Assembly (NCBI RefSeq): GCF_006175985.1
Contig: NZ_SRSH01000008.1
Location: forward strand, 62,001-126,000
Direction: 5' to 3'
Length of the DNA: 64,000 nucleotides
Origin: Methylotetracoccus oryzae
GTDB taxonomy: Bacteria; Pseudomonadota; Gammaproteobacteria; Methylococcales; Methylococcaceae
The notes beneath the pieces are model-generated. The model was given only the letters and a program-made list of their open reading frames with translations. It made no database searches and had not been told where the DNA came from. The position numbers were made by a program, and so were the translations under genes. The stretch's first letter is position 1; the number at the start of each line of letters is the position of its first letter. Shown in pieces: positions 8,943-17,201 of the stretch.

Positions 8943-9971
8943 ATGCGGGCGATGGTGCTGGATCGAGTCGGGGCGATGACCCCCGAAGGTCGGCCCCTGG
9001 CCCTGCGCGAGGTGCCGGAGCCTGAAATCGGGCCTGCTGACGTGCTGGTGCGGGTGTCGGCCTGCGGCGTGTGCCACACCGAACTCGATGAGATCGAAGG
9101 GCGTCTGACGCCGCCATCGTTGCCGGTCATTCCGGGGCATCAGGCGGTCGGCGTGGTGGCTGCCCGCGGCATCGGAGTCCGCGATCTGGCGGTCGGTGAC
9201 CGGGTCGGCATCGCGTGGATTTACTCGGCCTGCGGCCAGTGCGCGCATTGTCTGGCCGGGGCCGAGAATCTTTGCCCCGAGTTTCGGGCGACCGGCCGCG
9301 ACGCGAATGGCGGCTATGCCGAGTGCATCGCGGTGCCGGCGGCGTTCGCGCATCGCATACCACCGGTCTTTTCGGATGAGGAAGCCGCGCCGCTGCTGTG
9401 TGCCGGTGCGATCGGATACCGTTCCCTGGCTCTGACCGGCCTGCGTGACGGAGGTCGCCTCGGGCTCACGGGCTTTGGCGCGTCGGCCCATCTGGTACTG
9501 ATGATGGTCCGGCATCGCTTTCCCAACGCCGAGTCGTACGTGTTCGCCCGCAGGCCGGAGGAGCGTGCCTTTGCGCTTGAACTGGGCGCGGTCTGGGCCG
9601 GCGATACCCTGGACCGTCCACCGGTCCGGCTGGATGCGATCATCGACACGACGCCGGCCTGGCTACCGGTCGTGCAGGCCCTGCAAAACCTCGAGCCGGG
9701 CGGGCGCCTCGTGATCAACGCGATCCGCAAGGAAGAGGGGGACAAGGCCGAGTTGACCCGGCTCGATTATCCGCGGGACCTGTGGCTGGAAAGGGAAATC
9801 AAGAGCGTCGCCAACGTTACGCGCGCCGATGTGCGCGAGTTCCTGGACCTGGCAGCGACGATTCCGATGCGTCCGGAGGTGGAGATTTACGATTTCGTCG
9901 ATGCGAACCGGGCGCTGATCGACCTGAAGCTGAAGCGTGTGCGCGGCGCCAAGGTCCTGCGGATCGCCTGA
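8943..9971 (+). CDS. Zinc-dependent alcohol dehydrogenase family protein
   Basis: A 342-residue medium-chain dehydrogenase. The catalytic zinc Cys lies in ACGVCHTELDE (C41), and the structural zinc site has four cysteines (CGQCAHCLAGAENLC). The usual GHE of the catalytic zinc site is GHQ here (PGHQAVGVV), a variant typical of one zinc-binding alcohol dehydrogenase subfamily rather than a defect. The Rossmann region begins GLTGFGASAHL, with a Gly-x-Gly-x-x-Ala type loop. Substrate is unknown; in a C1-using organism it could reduce or oxidise short aldehydes or alcohols. ATG at 8943 begins the conserved MRAMVLD segment; the frame is open upstream into pepN. Confidence 0.85.
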   Translation: MRAMVLDRVGAMTPEGRPLALREVPEPEIGPADVLVRVSACGVCHTELDEIEGRLTPPSLPVIPGHQAVGVVAARGIGVRDLAVGDRVGIAWIYSACGQCAHCLAGAENLCPEFRATGRDANGGYAECIAVPAAFAHRIPPVFSDEEAAPLLCAGAIGYRSLALTGLRDGGRLGLTGFGASAHLVLMMVRHRFPNAESYVFARRPEERAFALELGAVWAGDTLDRPPVRLDAIIDTTPAWLPVVQALQNLEPGGRLVINAIRKEEGDKAELTRLDYPRDLWLEREIKSVANVTRADVREFLDLAATIPMRPEVEIYDFVDANRALIDLKLKRVRGAKVLRIA

Positions 9972-9998
9972 ACGCCATGCCGGCGGCTGGCACGACGA

Positions 9999-10568
9999 CT
10001 ACTCACCGAGCGCACGTCGGAAGCAGTAATCGAACAGCAGTTGCCACTCCCGGAGCTGGATTTTCCGACACAGCATCTCCGTTGGGGCGTGGCCGAGCCG
10101 GCTCGCTTCGCACAGGTCGATGAAGGCGCCGGGGTCCCATTGTTTCTGTTCGATGAGGAACCGCGCCTCGGGCTGCTCCCCCTCGGCCAGTGCCTGGTCA
10201 CGTGCCATCTGCCGGAGCTTGGGGAAGATCGGATGTTTGCCCACACGGTCGAACCAGTACCGGCTGTTCCAACTATCGGGTTCGCGGCGGTGCAGGATGC
10301 CGTGCCAGTAACTGCCGCTCGGGGTCGCGATGGCCTGGCTGATCCGGTGGCTTTCGTCGAGGAAGTCGTGATAAAGCCAGATGCCGGCAAGACAGCATTG
10401 CGCCATCGCGCGGTCGATGATGGGTTTCGGTCCGAAAGCCGTCGCGAGGTCCAGTTGCTCGAGCAACGGACGTGCCTCGGCGTTCGGCCGGCCGGGTCCG
10501 AGCGCCATCAGGCGCTCCTCGCTGAACAAGGCCGCGATACGCGCGTCTTCAGACGGGATTTCGAACAT
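9999..10568 (-). CDS. Conserved hypothetical protein
   Basis: A 189-residue soluble protein, rich in Trp, Tyr and His in its middle (GIWLYHDFLDESHRISQ, SYWHGILHRREPDSWNSRYW). It has no signal peptide or membrane helix. The frame is open to 10859, but ATG at 10568 is preceded by AAGGGG seven bases upstream, so this start is preferred. The final segment (REWQLLFDYCFRRALGE) looks like a helical end. I do not recognise a named family. It is convergent with the alcohol dehydrogenase and divergent from the lipocalin-like gene. Confidence 0.7.
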   Translation of the reverse strand: MFEIPSEDARIAALFSEERLMALGPGRPNAEARPLLEQLDLATAFGPKPIIDRAMAQCCLAGIWLYHDFLDESHRISQAIATPSGSYWHGILHRREPDSWNSRYWFDRVGKHPIFPKLRQMARDQALAEGEQPEARFLIEQKQWDPGAFIDLCEASRLGHAPTEMLCRKIQLREWQLLFDYCFRRALGE

Positions 10569-10661
10569 TTCTCGGCCCCTTGCTGTCGTAGCGTAGTGTG
10601 AAGTTAAACCGCCGTCGGGCACGCTGGCAAGCGGCTTGCTCCGGGCTTCGGAAGCGAATCG

Positions 10662-11786
10662 GTGAGCCATAACGTCAACTGGTCCCGCCACCCGGCAAGC
10701 TGGGTGCTGGCCGCCGCGCTCGTGGTGGCCGGCTGGGTGTTGTTCTCCCATCGGGGGCCTGAGTCGCCGGCACCCAGGGGTGATTTGTCCGCCGTGTTGA
10801 GCGCGTGGGACCAGGAGACCGCTGGCGCCTTCCCGAAGCCGGCTTCCGAGCGCGGCCAATTACGGTTTCCGCGGGATCACGGCGCCCATGCCGACGTTCC
10901 GTTCGAAGTCTGGGACACCGTCATGCGGCTGACGTCGGAGCAGGGCACGCGCTGGCTCCGAGTGCGCTTCCTGCGTCTAGCCGCCGCGGTGCGCGCTCCG
11001 GACCGAGGCTCGGCCTGGGCAGCCAGCGAATTCCTGCGGGCCGAGTTGACACTGGTGCCTGGCGCACCTGCCGGATCGGCGCATGTGGTCCGGAACAGCC
11101 GGGTCGCTCTGGGCATCGCGGGGCGGGCCAGTGACCCGCCGAAACTCTGGATCGACGGCGACAGCCTGGCGTGGGTTCGTACCGACGCCAGCGGCGACCA
11201 GTGGGAACTGGTGCTGCATGAGAGCGAACTGCAGGCGAGACTGCAGCTGACCCTGGCAACGCCACGGGTGACGTCGGGGGATACGGATTTGCCGGGAGGG
11301 CCCTGGACGGGCTACCTGTATCCGCATCTGGCAGTGACGGGCGAACTCAAGACGGCCGACGGCGCACGGCCGGTGCTTGGTACCGGCTGGTTTACCCACA
11401 ACTGGGGCCCTGTGCCGCCGGTCGGTGGGCAGGTGACCTTCGACCGCTGGCTGTTGCAATTCGACCACGGGGATGCCCTGGTCCTAGTGCAGACACGGCG
11501 GCGCGACGGCAGCGCCCCCCCATCGTCACGCGCCGTCTGGATCGCGGCCAACGGCCAGATCCGAGCACTGGATCGCCCTGTGGCGCAGGTCAAGACGGGC
11601 ATGCGTCGTCCCGACGCTTGGAGCTTGATAACGCCGGATGGCCGGACCCGTTTGAAAGTGGAAGCGGCGACGGAGTCAACCGACACGGCCACCGACCAGG
11701 GCATGTCGATCCCCGTGCGTGTGCAAGGTCAGCATGACGGGCGGCCGGTGGCCGGATGGGGCGTCATTGACGTCGGCTCACCCTGA
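10662..11786 (+). CDS. Lipocalin-like AttH/CrtC-type protein, membrane anchored
   Basis: A 374-residue protein with one N-terminal helix (WVLAAALVVAGWVLFSH) that is probably a signal anchor. The motif FPRDHGAH followed by a beta-rich stretch, and later GTGWFTHNWG...FDRWLLQFDHGDALVLVQTRR, resemble the paired lipocalin domains of the AttH/CrtC (carotenoid 1,2-hydratase-like) family, though the conserved Trp-Trp in the first half is changed (FEVWDTV). Enzymatic activity cannot be claimed. GTG start. It precedes a diheme cytochrome c and a DUF2231 protein on the same strand, suggesting a periplasmic function. Confidence 0.6.
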   Translation: MSHNVNWSRHPASWVLAAALVVAGWVLFSHRGPESPAPRGDLSAVLSAWDQETAGAFPKPASERGQLRFPRDHGAHADVPFEVWDTVMRLTSEQGTRWLRVRFLRLAAAVRAPDRGSAWAASEFLRAELTLVPGAPAGSAHVVRNSRVALGIAGRASDPPKLWIDGDSLAWVRTDASGDQWELVLHESELQARLQLTLATPRVTSGDTDLPGGPWTGYLYPHLAVTGELKTADGARPVLGTGWFTHNWGPVPPVGGQVTFDRWLLQFDHGDALVLVQTRRRDGSAPPSSRAVWIAANGQIRALDRPVAQVKTGMRRPDAWSLITPDGRTRLKVEAATESTDTATDQGMSIPVRVQGQHDGRPVAGWGVIDVGSP

Positions 11787-11829
11787 GCTGCAATTCCATG
11801 GCCTGGACTCAATTCTGACGGAGGGCATC

Positions 11830-13236
11830 GTGAACGCAACTGGGCGAGCAACCTCGATCATGGCAGTGGTTCTGCTGCTTTCGGCTTGCGCCCCGGAAGA
11901 ACCCGCGGTGCGCACGTCGCCTACCGGAACGGTGCCCGCGACGCCGCAGCGGGCCGGCAATCCGGACCAGGGTTACCGGGCATTGGTCAACGAAGCCTAT
12001 ATCAGCTGCGGCATGCCGACCGCGGCCTGGCGCAAGACACTCGGACCCGCCCCTCCGGAACAGCGGCTGCCGGGGCGCGTTCCGGGCAACGAGGAACTGC
12101 CGTACTCTCTGACGCGCCATCGCACACCGGCAGGCGCGGATCTGGTCGTCAGCAACTGCCTGGCCTGCCATGCGTCGTTCTTCAATGGCCAACTCGTGAT
12201 CGGACTGGGCAACGAGAACCTCGATTTCACCGAGGACGTCAGTGCACGCGCGGAGGCGGCCGGAGCTTATGTCGAGGCTGAAGCCGATGTCGCCGAATGG
12301 AAACGCTGGGTCGCTGTTCTGCGTGCGACGGCGCCCTATACGACGACCGATACCGTCGGTGTCAATCCGGCCATCTCGGCGACTCTGGCTTTACTGGCGC
12401 ATCGGGACTCAAAGACGCTCGCCTGGTCCGACACGCCGCTGATGGCGCCGCCGCCGCCGACCCCGGCCGCCACCAGCGTGCCGCCCTGGTGGCGCATGGG
12501 CAAGAAGCACGCGATGTTCTATAACACCGAGGGGCGCGGCGATCAGGCGCGCATCATGATGCTGGGCGCGCTGCTGTGCGCTGATGATGTCGCGACGGTC
12601 AAGGCCATAGACGCCTACGCACCCGACATCCGGGCCTATCTGGTCAGTCTGAAGCCACCCCAGTGGCCCTTCGGCGTCGAGGGAAAACTCGTCGAGCGCG
12701 GCCGCACCGTGTTCGAGCGGACCTGCGCCGCTTGTCACGGGACCTATGGCGCGTCACCGACATATCCGAACCTCGTCGTGGATCTGGCGACTATCGGCAC
12801 TGATCCCGCGATGGCCCGCTTCGCCGCCGGCGGCGAGGGCGATCGGTTCAGCCGCTGGTTCAACGGTTCCTACTACGGAGAAATGGCGGAATCGGCGCCC
12901 GCGATGGGTTACATTGCCCCACCGCTGGACGGGGTCTGGGCGACCGCACCGTATCTCCACAACGGTTCGGTGCCGACGCTGGAGCTGCTGCTCGATAGCC
13001 CGCGCCGCCCCGCCTACTGGACGCGGTCGTTCGATTCGAAGGATTACGACCCAGCGACCCTGGGTTGGCGTTTCCGGGCTTTGCCACAGGGCAAGGCGGG
13101 GGTGGACCAACGCGAGGAGCGCAAGCGTATCTACGACACGACGTTGCCGGGGTATTCGAATGCGGGTCATACCTTCGGCGATGCGCTGACGGCCGACGAA
13201 CGGCGCGCCGTGCTCGAATACCTCAAGACGCTATGA
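11830..13236 (+). CDS. Diheme c-type cytochrome, lipoprotein (RoxA-like C-terminus)
   Basis: A 468-residue exported protein. GTG at 11830 has a GGAGG five bases upstream and begins a lipoprotein signal with lipobox LSAC. Two haem-binding CXXCH motifs are visible: CLACH in the first third and CAACH near residue 300. The segment APYLHNGSVPTLELLL followed by WTRSFDSKDYDP is characteristic of the catalytic-type haem domain found in RoxA/MauG-like cytochromes. It may pass electrons or oxidise an organic substrate in the periplasm. Neighbours are a lipocalin-like protein (44 bases before) and a DUF2231 membrane protein (66 bases after). Confidence 0.8.
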   Translation: MNATGRATSIMAVVLLLSACAPEEPAVRTSPTGTVPATPQRAGNPDQGYRALVNEAYISCGMPTAAWRKTLGPAPPEQRLPGRVPGNEELPYSLTRHRTPAGADLVVSNCLACHASFFNGQLVIGLGNENLDFTEDVSARAEAAGAYVEAEADVAEWKRWVAVLRATAPYTTTDTVGVNPAISATLALLAHRDSKTLAWSDTPLMAPPPPTPAATSVPPWWRMGKKHAMFYNTEGRGDQARIMMLGALLCADDVATVKAIDAYAPDIRAYLVSLKPPQWPFGVEGKLVERGRTVFERTCAACHGTYGASPTYPNLVVDLATIGTDPAMARFAAGGEGDRFSRWFNGSYYGEMAESAPAMGYIAPPLDGVWATAPYLHNGSVPTLELLLDSPRRPAYWTRSFDSKDYDPATLGWRFRALPQGKAGVDQREERKRIYDTTLPGYSNAGHTFGDALTADERRAVLEYLKTL

Positions 13237-13302
13237 CCCGGTCAGTACCCGCCGGGCGATGCCCGGGCGCGAACCCAGCCCCACAACCCAGAGACAGGCC
13301 CG

Positions 13303-13947
13303 ATGAATAATCTGATCGCAGAGTGGATGCCCGGCTTGAATGCGATGGCCAACGTGCATCCGGTGCTGGTCCACCTACCGATTGCGCTGTTGTTCGGTTA
13401 TGTCGTGGCGGCGGCGCTGGCGCTGGTGACCGGAAGGGAATCGCTGCGACATGCCGCGGCGTGGATGCTGTACTTCGGTACCCTCGGGGCTGCCGCTACG
13501 GTGGTGACGGGGTTGCTGGCAGCGGGTAGCGTCGAACACGACGAAACCGTGCACGAACTGATGGAGGCGCACGAGCGCTTCGGACTCGCCGTGTTGGGAT
13601 TGGCGGCGCTGCTTTCCTTGTGGAACGTATGGGTGGGCCAGCGCCCCGCGCGGTGGGGGCGTGTTCTCGAACTCGTTGGAGGGTTGGGACTGTTGGTGCT
13701 CGTCAGCCTTGGGGCCGATCTTGGCGGAATGATGGTCTACGGCCATGGGGTCGCCATCGTGACCCGCTCGGTTCAGCCCGTCGAGGATTCAGCCGAGACC
13801 ATGCTCCCGGATCTTCCGCCCGAGGATGTGCCGGCTCAGGCGTTGCCCCGGGATGCGGCCGCGCCGCCCCAACCGGCGGCCGCCGGCCACGGCCATTCCC
13901 ACACACATACTCACGGGCACGGGCATACGCACCAACATAAACATTGA
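13303..13947 (+). CDS. DUF2231 membrane protein with histidine-rich C-terminal tail
   Basis: A 214-residue protein with four predicted helices. The opening HPVLVHLPIALLFGYVV matches the DUF2231 family, whose conserved histidines are suspected to bind haem or metal. After the last helix there is an acidic-proline linker, and the last 19 residues alternate His with Gly, Thr, Ser, Gln or Lys (10 histidines), a probable divalent metal-binding tail. It follows the diheme cytochrome in the same orientation and may be its membrane partner. The His tail is unusual for the family as I know it. Confidence 0.75.
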   Translation: MNNLIAEWMPGLNAMANVHPVLVHLPIALLFGYVVAAALALVTGRESLRHAAAWMLYFGTLGAAATVVTGLLAAGSVEHDETVHELMEAHERFGLAVLGLAALLSLWNVWVGQRPARWGRVLELVGGLGLLVLVSLGADLGGMMVYGHGVAIVTRSVQPVEDSAETMLPDLPPEDVPAQALPRDAAAPPQPAAAGHGHSHTHTHGHGHTHQHKH

Positions 13948-13981
13948 GAAGGCGGCCATCCTCAGGAGTGCAGCGACACGC

Positions 13982-14188
13982 TCAGGCCTCGAAGCTGTGC
14001 CCCGCGGTACGGGACGGCGCCGGGGTTTTACGACGCCAGCCACGCTCGCGGTAAATCAGGTAGAGAAACAGGCCCATCAACCCGGTCAGGGCCCAATACT
14101 TGATCCAGAAAAGCAGCTTAAGCTTGGCAAGAAAACCGGGATGACCCGACAGGTAGGCGTTGAAACGGCTGAGGAAGTCTCTGAGCAT
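13982..14188 (-). CDS. Small membrane protein, unknown function
   Basis: A 68-residue frame starting MLRDFLSRFNAYLSG, with one clear hydrophobic helix (YWALTGLMGLFLYLIY) followed by a basic stretch (RERGWRRK), so positive-inside topology is likely. A purine-rich sequence (GAGAGATAGG) precedes the ATG. It is convergent with the DUF2231 gene, 34 bases away. No family recognised. Confidence 0.5.
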   Translation of the reverse strand: MLRDFLSRFNAYLSGHPGFLAKLKLLFWIKYWALTGLMGLFLYLIYRERGWRRKTPAPSRTAGHSFEA

Positions 14189-14272
14189 AGCCTATCTCTC
14201 CGCGGTTTCGACCATTCAGGTCGGCTTTGACTCGATCATCAAGGCATCAGCGCGCGATGGACTGCGCCGCTG

Positions 14273-14668
14273 TCAAGGCTGCACGTTTATGTAGAACGCG
14301 GTGAACCCCGCGCAGCCTGCCGGGCTCTGGCCCTTGGCGGTGATGCGAACCTTGCCCGCCTGGCTGATCGGTGCCGGGGGTAGGACATTCACCTGCAGAT
14401 CACCGCTACGTAGCGGTGTGATCTGGGTCGGCACAGCCGCTCCGTTGATTTCCACCACCAAGGTACTGGCGTCGGTATCGGAAGCGAGGAAGGCGAATTC
14501 CGACAGGGAGGGTACCGTCGAACCGTCAACCGGCACCGGCTTCAGGAACTTCGGATCCTCACAGCCGCTGCTGCCGCCACCGCCTCCACCATAGGACCAT
14601 GCGGCAGTCTGAAATCCTACAGCGCCCAGCAGGGCGACGATCGACAGAAAACGGCGCGGAGTGAACAT
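14273..14668 (-). CDS. Exported protein of unknown function
   Basis: A 131-residue secreted protein starting at ATG 14668 with AGAGGA about nine bases upstream (the frame stays open for 29 further residues). There is a signal peptide (MFTPRRFLSIVALLGAVGFQTAAWS), a glycine run, then a small beta-rich domain (about residues 35-131) with two cysteines that could form a disulphide (SGCEDP and AGCAGF). The fold resembles an Ig/IPT-like domain (TLVVEINGAAVPTQITPL). Function unknown. Confidence 0.65.
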   Translation of the reverse strand: MFTPRRFLSIVALLGAVGFQTAAWSYGGGGGGSSGCEDPKFLKPVPVDGSTVPSLSEFAFLASDTDASTLVVEINGAAVPTQITPLRSGDLQVNVLPPAPISQAGKVRITAKGQSPAGCAGFTAFYINVQP

Positions 14669-14830
14669 GACTGATGTCCTCTTGTTGGCTAACGGCGAGA
14701 CACGAACCGCGGGGCGGATAATGCGCAGGAGGGCGCGCCTCCGCTTACGATCCATTCCCGCAGCCTCTCATTGGAGAAGACGCCGGGCCAAGGGTTCCCC
14801 AACCCGTTCGGCTTGCGAGGGCGGCGCGCT

Positions 14831-15865
14831 TCAGCGCAGCGCCGCGACGATTTCGCTGACGATGGCCGGGCCACGGTAGATCAGCGCGCTGTAGACCTGG
14901 ACCAGGCTGGCGCCGGCTTCCATCTTGGCTTGCGCGTCTTTGCCCGAGAACACCCCGCCGCAGGCGATGATCGGGAGGCTTCCGCCGAGCAGATCGGCCA
15001 GTTGCGCGACGATTGCGGTCGATCGCTCCCGTAGCGGCCGGCCACTGAGCCCGCCGGTTTCTTCCCCGTGGCGTAGACCTTCGACGCCGCTACGCGATGA
15101 CGTCGTATTGCCGGCGATGATCGCATCGAGTCCGTGTTTGCGGACCGCGCCGGCCAATTCGCGCAGTTCGGGCGCCTCGAGATCCGGGGCGATCTTCACG
15201 GCAATCGGGACGGTTCGGCCATGCGCTTGCGCCAGGACTTCTCTTTCCGCTTGCAAGCCGGCCAGGAGTCGGTCGAGATGCGCGCCGCGTTGCAGATCGC
15301 GCAGGCCGGGTGTGTTCGGGGACGAGATATTGATCGCGATGTAACCGGCGACCGGATAAACCTCGCGGAGGCACGTCAGGTAGTCACCGAGCGCCTCTTC
15401 GACCGGCGTCGACAGGTTCTTGCCGATGTTAATGCCGAGCACGCCCCGGTACCGGGTCTTCCGCAAACGTCCGACGAGGTGCTCGACGCCCTGGTTGTTG
15501 AAACCCATCCGGTTGATCAGCGCCTCGGCCGGCGGGAGCCGGAACAGGCGAGGCGGTGGATTGCCGGGCTGCGGGCGCGGGGTGACGGTGCCGAGTTCGA
15601 TGAAGCCAAAGCCCAGCGCACCGAGGCCGTCGATGCAGTCGCCATCCTTGTCCATCCCTGCGGCCATGCCGACCGGATTGTCGAAGCGCAGACCCATGAC
15701 GTCGCGCGGCAACGACGGCACGCGCTGTCTCACCGGATTCAAGGGTCCGAGCGCGGCGAGTGCCTGCAGGCTGGCCAGGCTCCAGTGATGGGCGGTCTCG
15801 GGAGCGAGCTGGAACAACAGCGGCCGGGAGAGTCGATAGGCAGCGGACAGGAGCTTAGGGTGCAT
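14831..15865 (-). CDS. pyrD: Dihydroorotate dehydrogenase (quinone)
   Basis: A 344-residue class 2 enzyme that oxidises dihydroorotate to orotate in pyrimidine synthesis and passes electrons to the quinone pool. It has the N-terminal amphipathic membrane-binding helix (about residues 1-35), then NRMGFNNQGVEH, and NISSPNTPGLRDLQ with the catalytic Ser that defines class 2. The FMN-phosphate region IACGGVFSGKDA is intact. It is the last gene of a four-gene minus-strand operon and starts 5 bases after the stop of the MfnB gene. Confidence 0.97.
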   Translation of the reverse strand: MHPKLLSAAYRLSRPLLFQLAPETAHHWSLASLQALAALGPLNPVRQRVPSLPRDVMGLRFDNPVGMAAGMDKDGDCIDGLGALGFGFIELGTVTPRPQPGNPPPRLFRLPPAEALINRMGFNNQGVEHLVGRLRKTRYRGVLGINIGKNLSTPVEEALGDYLTCLREVYPVAGYIAINISSPNTPGLRDLQRGAHLDRLLAGLQAEREVLAQAHGRTVPIAVKIAPDLEAPELRELAGAVRKHGLDAIIAGNTTSSRSGVEGLRHGEETGGLSGRPLRERSTAIVAQLADLLGGSLPIIACGGVFSGKDAQAKMEAGASLVQVYSALIYRGPAIVSEIVAALR

Positions 15866-15870
15866 GGGTC

Positions 15871-16626
15871 TCAGATCTCGAGTGGGGAGACGGACGGCGC
15901 CGGGGGGTTGGCAGGAAAGCCGGGAGCCCCGCGGAATGGTTCATCGATGGAGCCGCGCACGGCCATCCCGATCTCTCGCAGCAGGTCAGGGTCGATGCAC
16001 TGTGTGCGTTGATGTTCGCGACACAGCGCGCCGCGAAAGCCCAGATAGTCGGGCTGCAGGGGTAACAGAGCCGGGATGTCCTCGGCGCATAGCGAACCGG
16101 CCAGCCCACACAGCAGGCCTTGGCTTCGCACTTCCGTCACGAAGCGCGACAGCGACTGGAGCGAGCAGATCTCGGTCAGGGAACCGCGCGTCTTCTCGGC
16201 CGTGTCCAGCATGCAGCCGGCGAAGCCGGCCCGAGCCAGCATTCGGGGAAGCTCTGCACTGGGGGCATGATCGCCGAACAGTACCGCGACCAGACGGGTG
16301 CCGGATCGGGCCAGGGGCTCAAGCGCCGAGAGCGTGCCCTCGAGGTTGCCGCCGGGGAAAAAGCCGAGCTTGACATAATCGACGCCGGTCGCTGCCATGG
16401 CGCGTGTCTCCGTCAGGATGCGCGCAGGCTCCAGCGGCAGGTCGCCGATGGTGGCGCTGATGCGCTGGGAGTCTCCCAGGCGGCGGACGATCTCCGCCAC
16501 GTCGCCGACGTCCAGTGCCCCAAGGGCGCCGTGCTCCGGCGCCTTCAGATCCAGGATATCGACCGCAGCGGCTGCAGCGATCCGCGCCTCTTCCAGGTTC
16601 CGGACGCTGGCGAGAAAGCCGGTCAT
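15871..16626 (-). CDS. mfnB: (5-formylfuran-3-yl)methyl phosphate synthase (DUF556, MfnB-like)
   Basis: A 251-residue TIM-barrel protein of the DUF556/COG1891 family. In methanogens MfnB condenses two glyceraldehyde-3-phosphates to the furan precursor of methanofuran; aerobic methylotrophs use the same gene for their methanofuran analogue. Recognised from SVRNLEEARIAAAAAVDILDLKAPEHGALGALD, with the Schiff-base Lys in DLKAPEHG, and from VDYVKLGFFPGG. Its ATG overlaps the stop of the DUF447 gene (ATGA). It belongs to the C1 cofactor operon 18.6-14.8 kb. Confidence 0.9.
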   Translation of the reverse strand: MTGFLASVRNLEEARIAAAAAVDILDLKAPEHGALGALDVGDVAEIVRRLGDSQRISATIGDLPLEPARILTETRAMAATGVDYVKLGFFPGGNLEGTLSALEPLARSGTRLVAVLFGDHAPSAELPRMLARAGFAGCMLDTAEKTRGSLTEICSLQSLSRFVTEVRSQGLLCGLAGSLCAEDIPALLPLQPDYLGFRGALCREHQRTQCIDPDLLREIGMAVRGSIDEPFRGAPGFPANPPAPSVSPLEI

Positions 16627-17201
16627 GCCGACACCGCCTTGCTTTCCGCCTTCCGCCGGTGCTCGGCGATCCGGTCTGTCAGCCAGCCCCAGGCTTCGCG
16701 CTCACGCGGACCCGCCGTCTTGTCCATGCCGATCTGCAGGTAGGTCATCTCGGATTCGATCTTGTGCGGCGGTAGCCGATCGAGCCGGCTGACCAGGATG
16801 GCTGCCTCAAGTACCGCGAACTGGGCGCGGTTGAAACCCCGAAATGCCTGGTGATGAGCTTCGTGCACGGCACGGCACAACAGCCTGGGACGTGTGTCGT
16901 CGTCTCCGATTTCGATGACCTCGACCTCGACGTGAGCCAGCGTGTCGCGCAGGCGACTGCAGGCGATCCGAGCGGCCGGGGCCAGCGGCCAGTCCCGCCG
17001 TCCGGTCAGGCAACCGGCGAAGATGCGCACGTCATCGGTCATGTTGATGACCGCGCAGCCGGACGCAAGCAGGTTTTCGAGGGTTGTCGATGGGCGGAAG
17101 GGCATGATCAGGTAGCCCGCGTCCACGACATGGACACCCATTGGAGCGATGTGGCACGCGCCGCCGGGTGCCTGACTCGTGACGATGGTTTCGAGGATCA
17201 T
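16623..17201 (-). CDS. DUF447 family protein (C1-cofactor gene cluster)
   Basis: A 192-residue protein beginning MILETIVTSQAPGGACHIAPMGVH, the typical DUF447 opening (a flavin-reductase-like split barrel). DUF447 genes occur in methanogens and in the tetrahydromethanopterin/methanofuran gene clusters of aerobic methylotrophs; a direct biochemical role is not known to me. Start and stop overlap both neighbours by 4 bases (ATGA on each side), so it is translationally coupled to the DHPS-related gene and to mfnB. Confidence 0.85.
   Translation of the reverse strand: MILETIVTSQAPGGACHIAPMGVHVVDAGYLIMPFRPSTTLENLLASGCAVINMTDDVRIFAGCLTGRRDWPLAPAARIACSRLRDTLAHVEVEVIEIGDDDTRPRLLCRAVHEAHHQAFRGFNRAQFAVLEAAILVSRLDRLPPHKIESEMTYLQIGMDKTAGPREREAWGWLTDRIAEHRRKAESKAVSA

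Noticed and set aside
6815-9130. A 771-residue open frame on the minus strand opposite pepN
   Set aside because: It is antisense to a clear PepN with all active-site motifs; its composition (Gln/Arg/His rich, no hydrophobic pattern) is typical for the complement of a high G+C gene.
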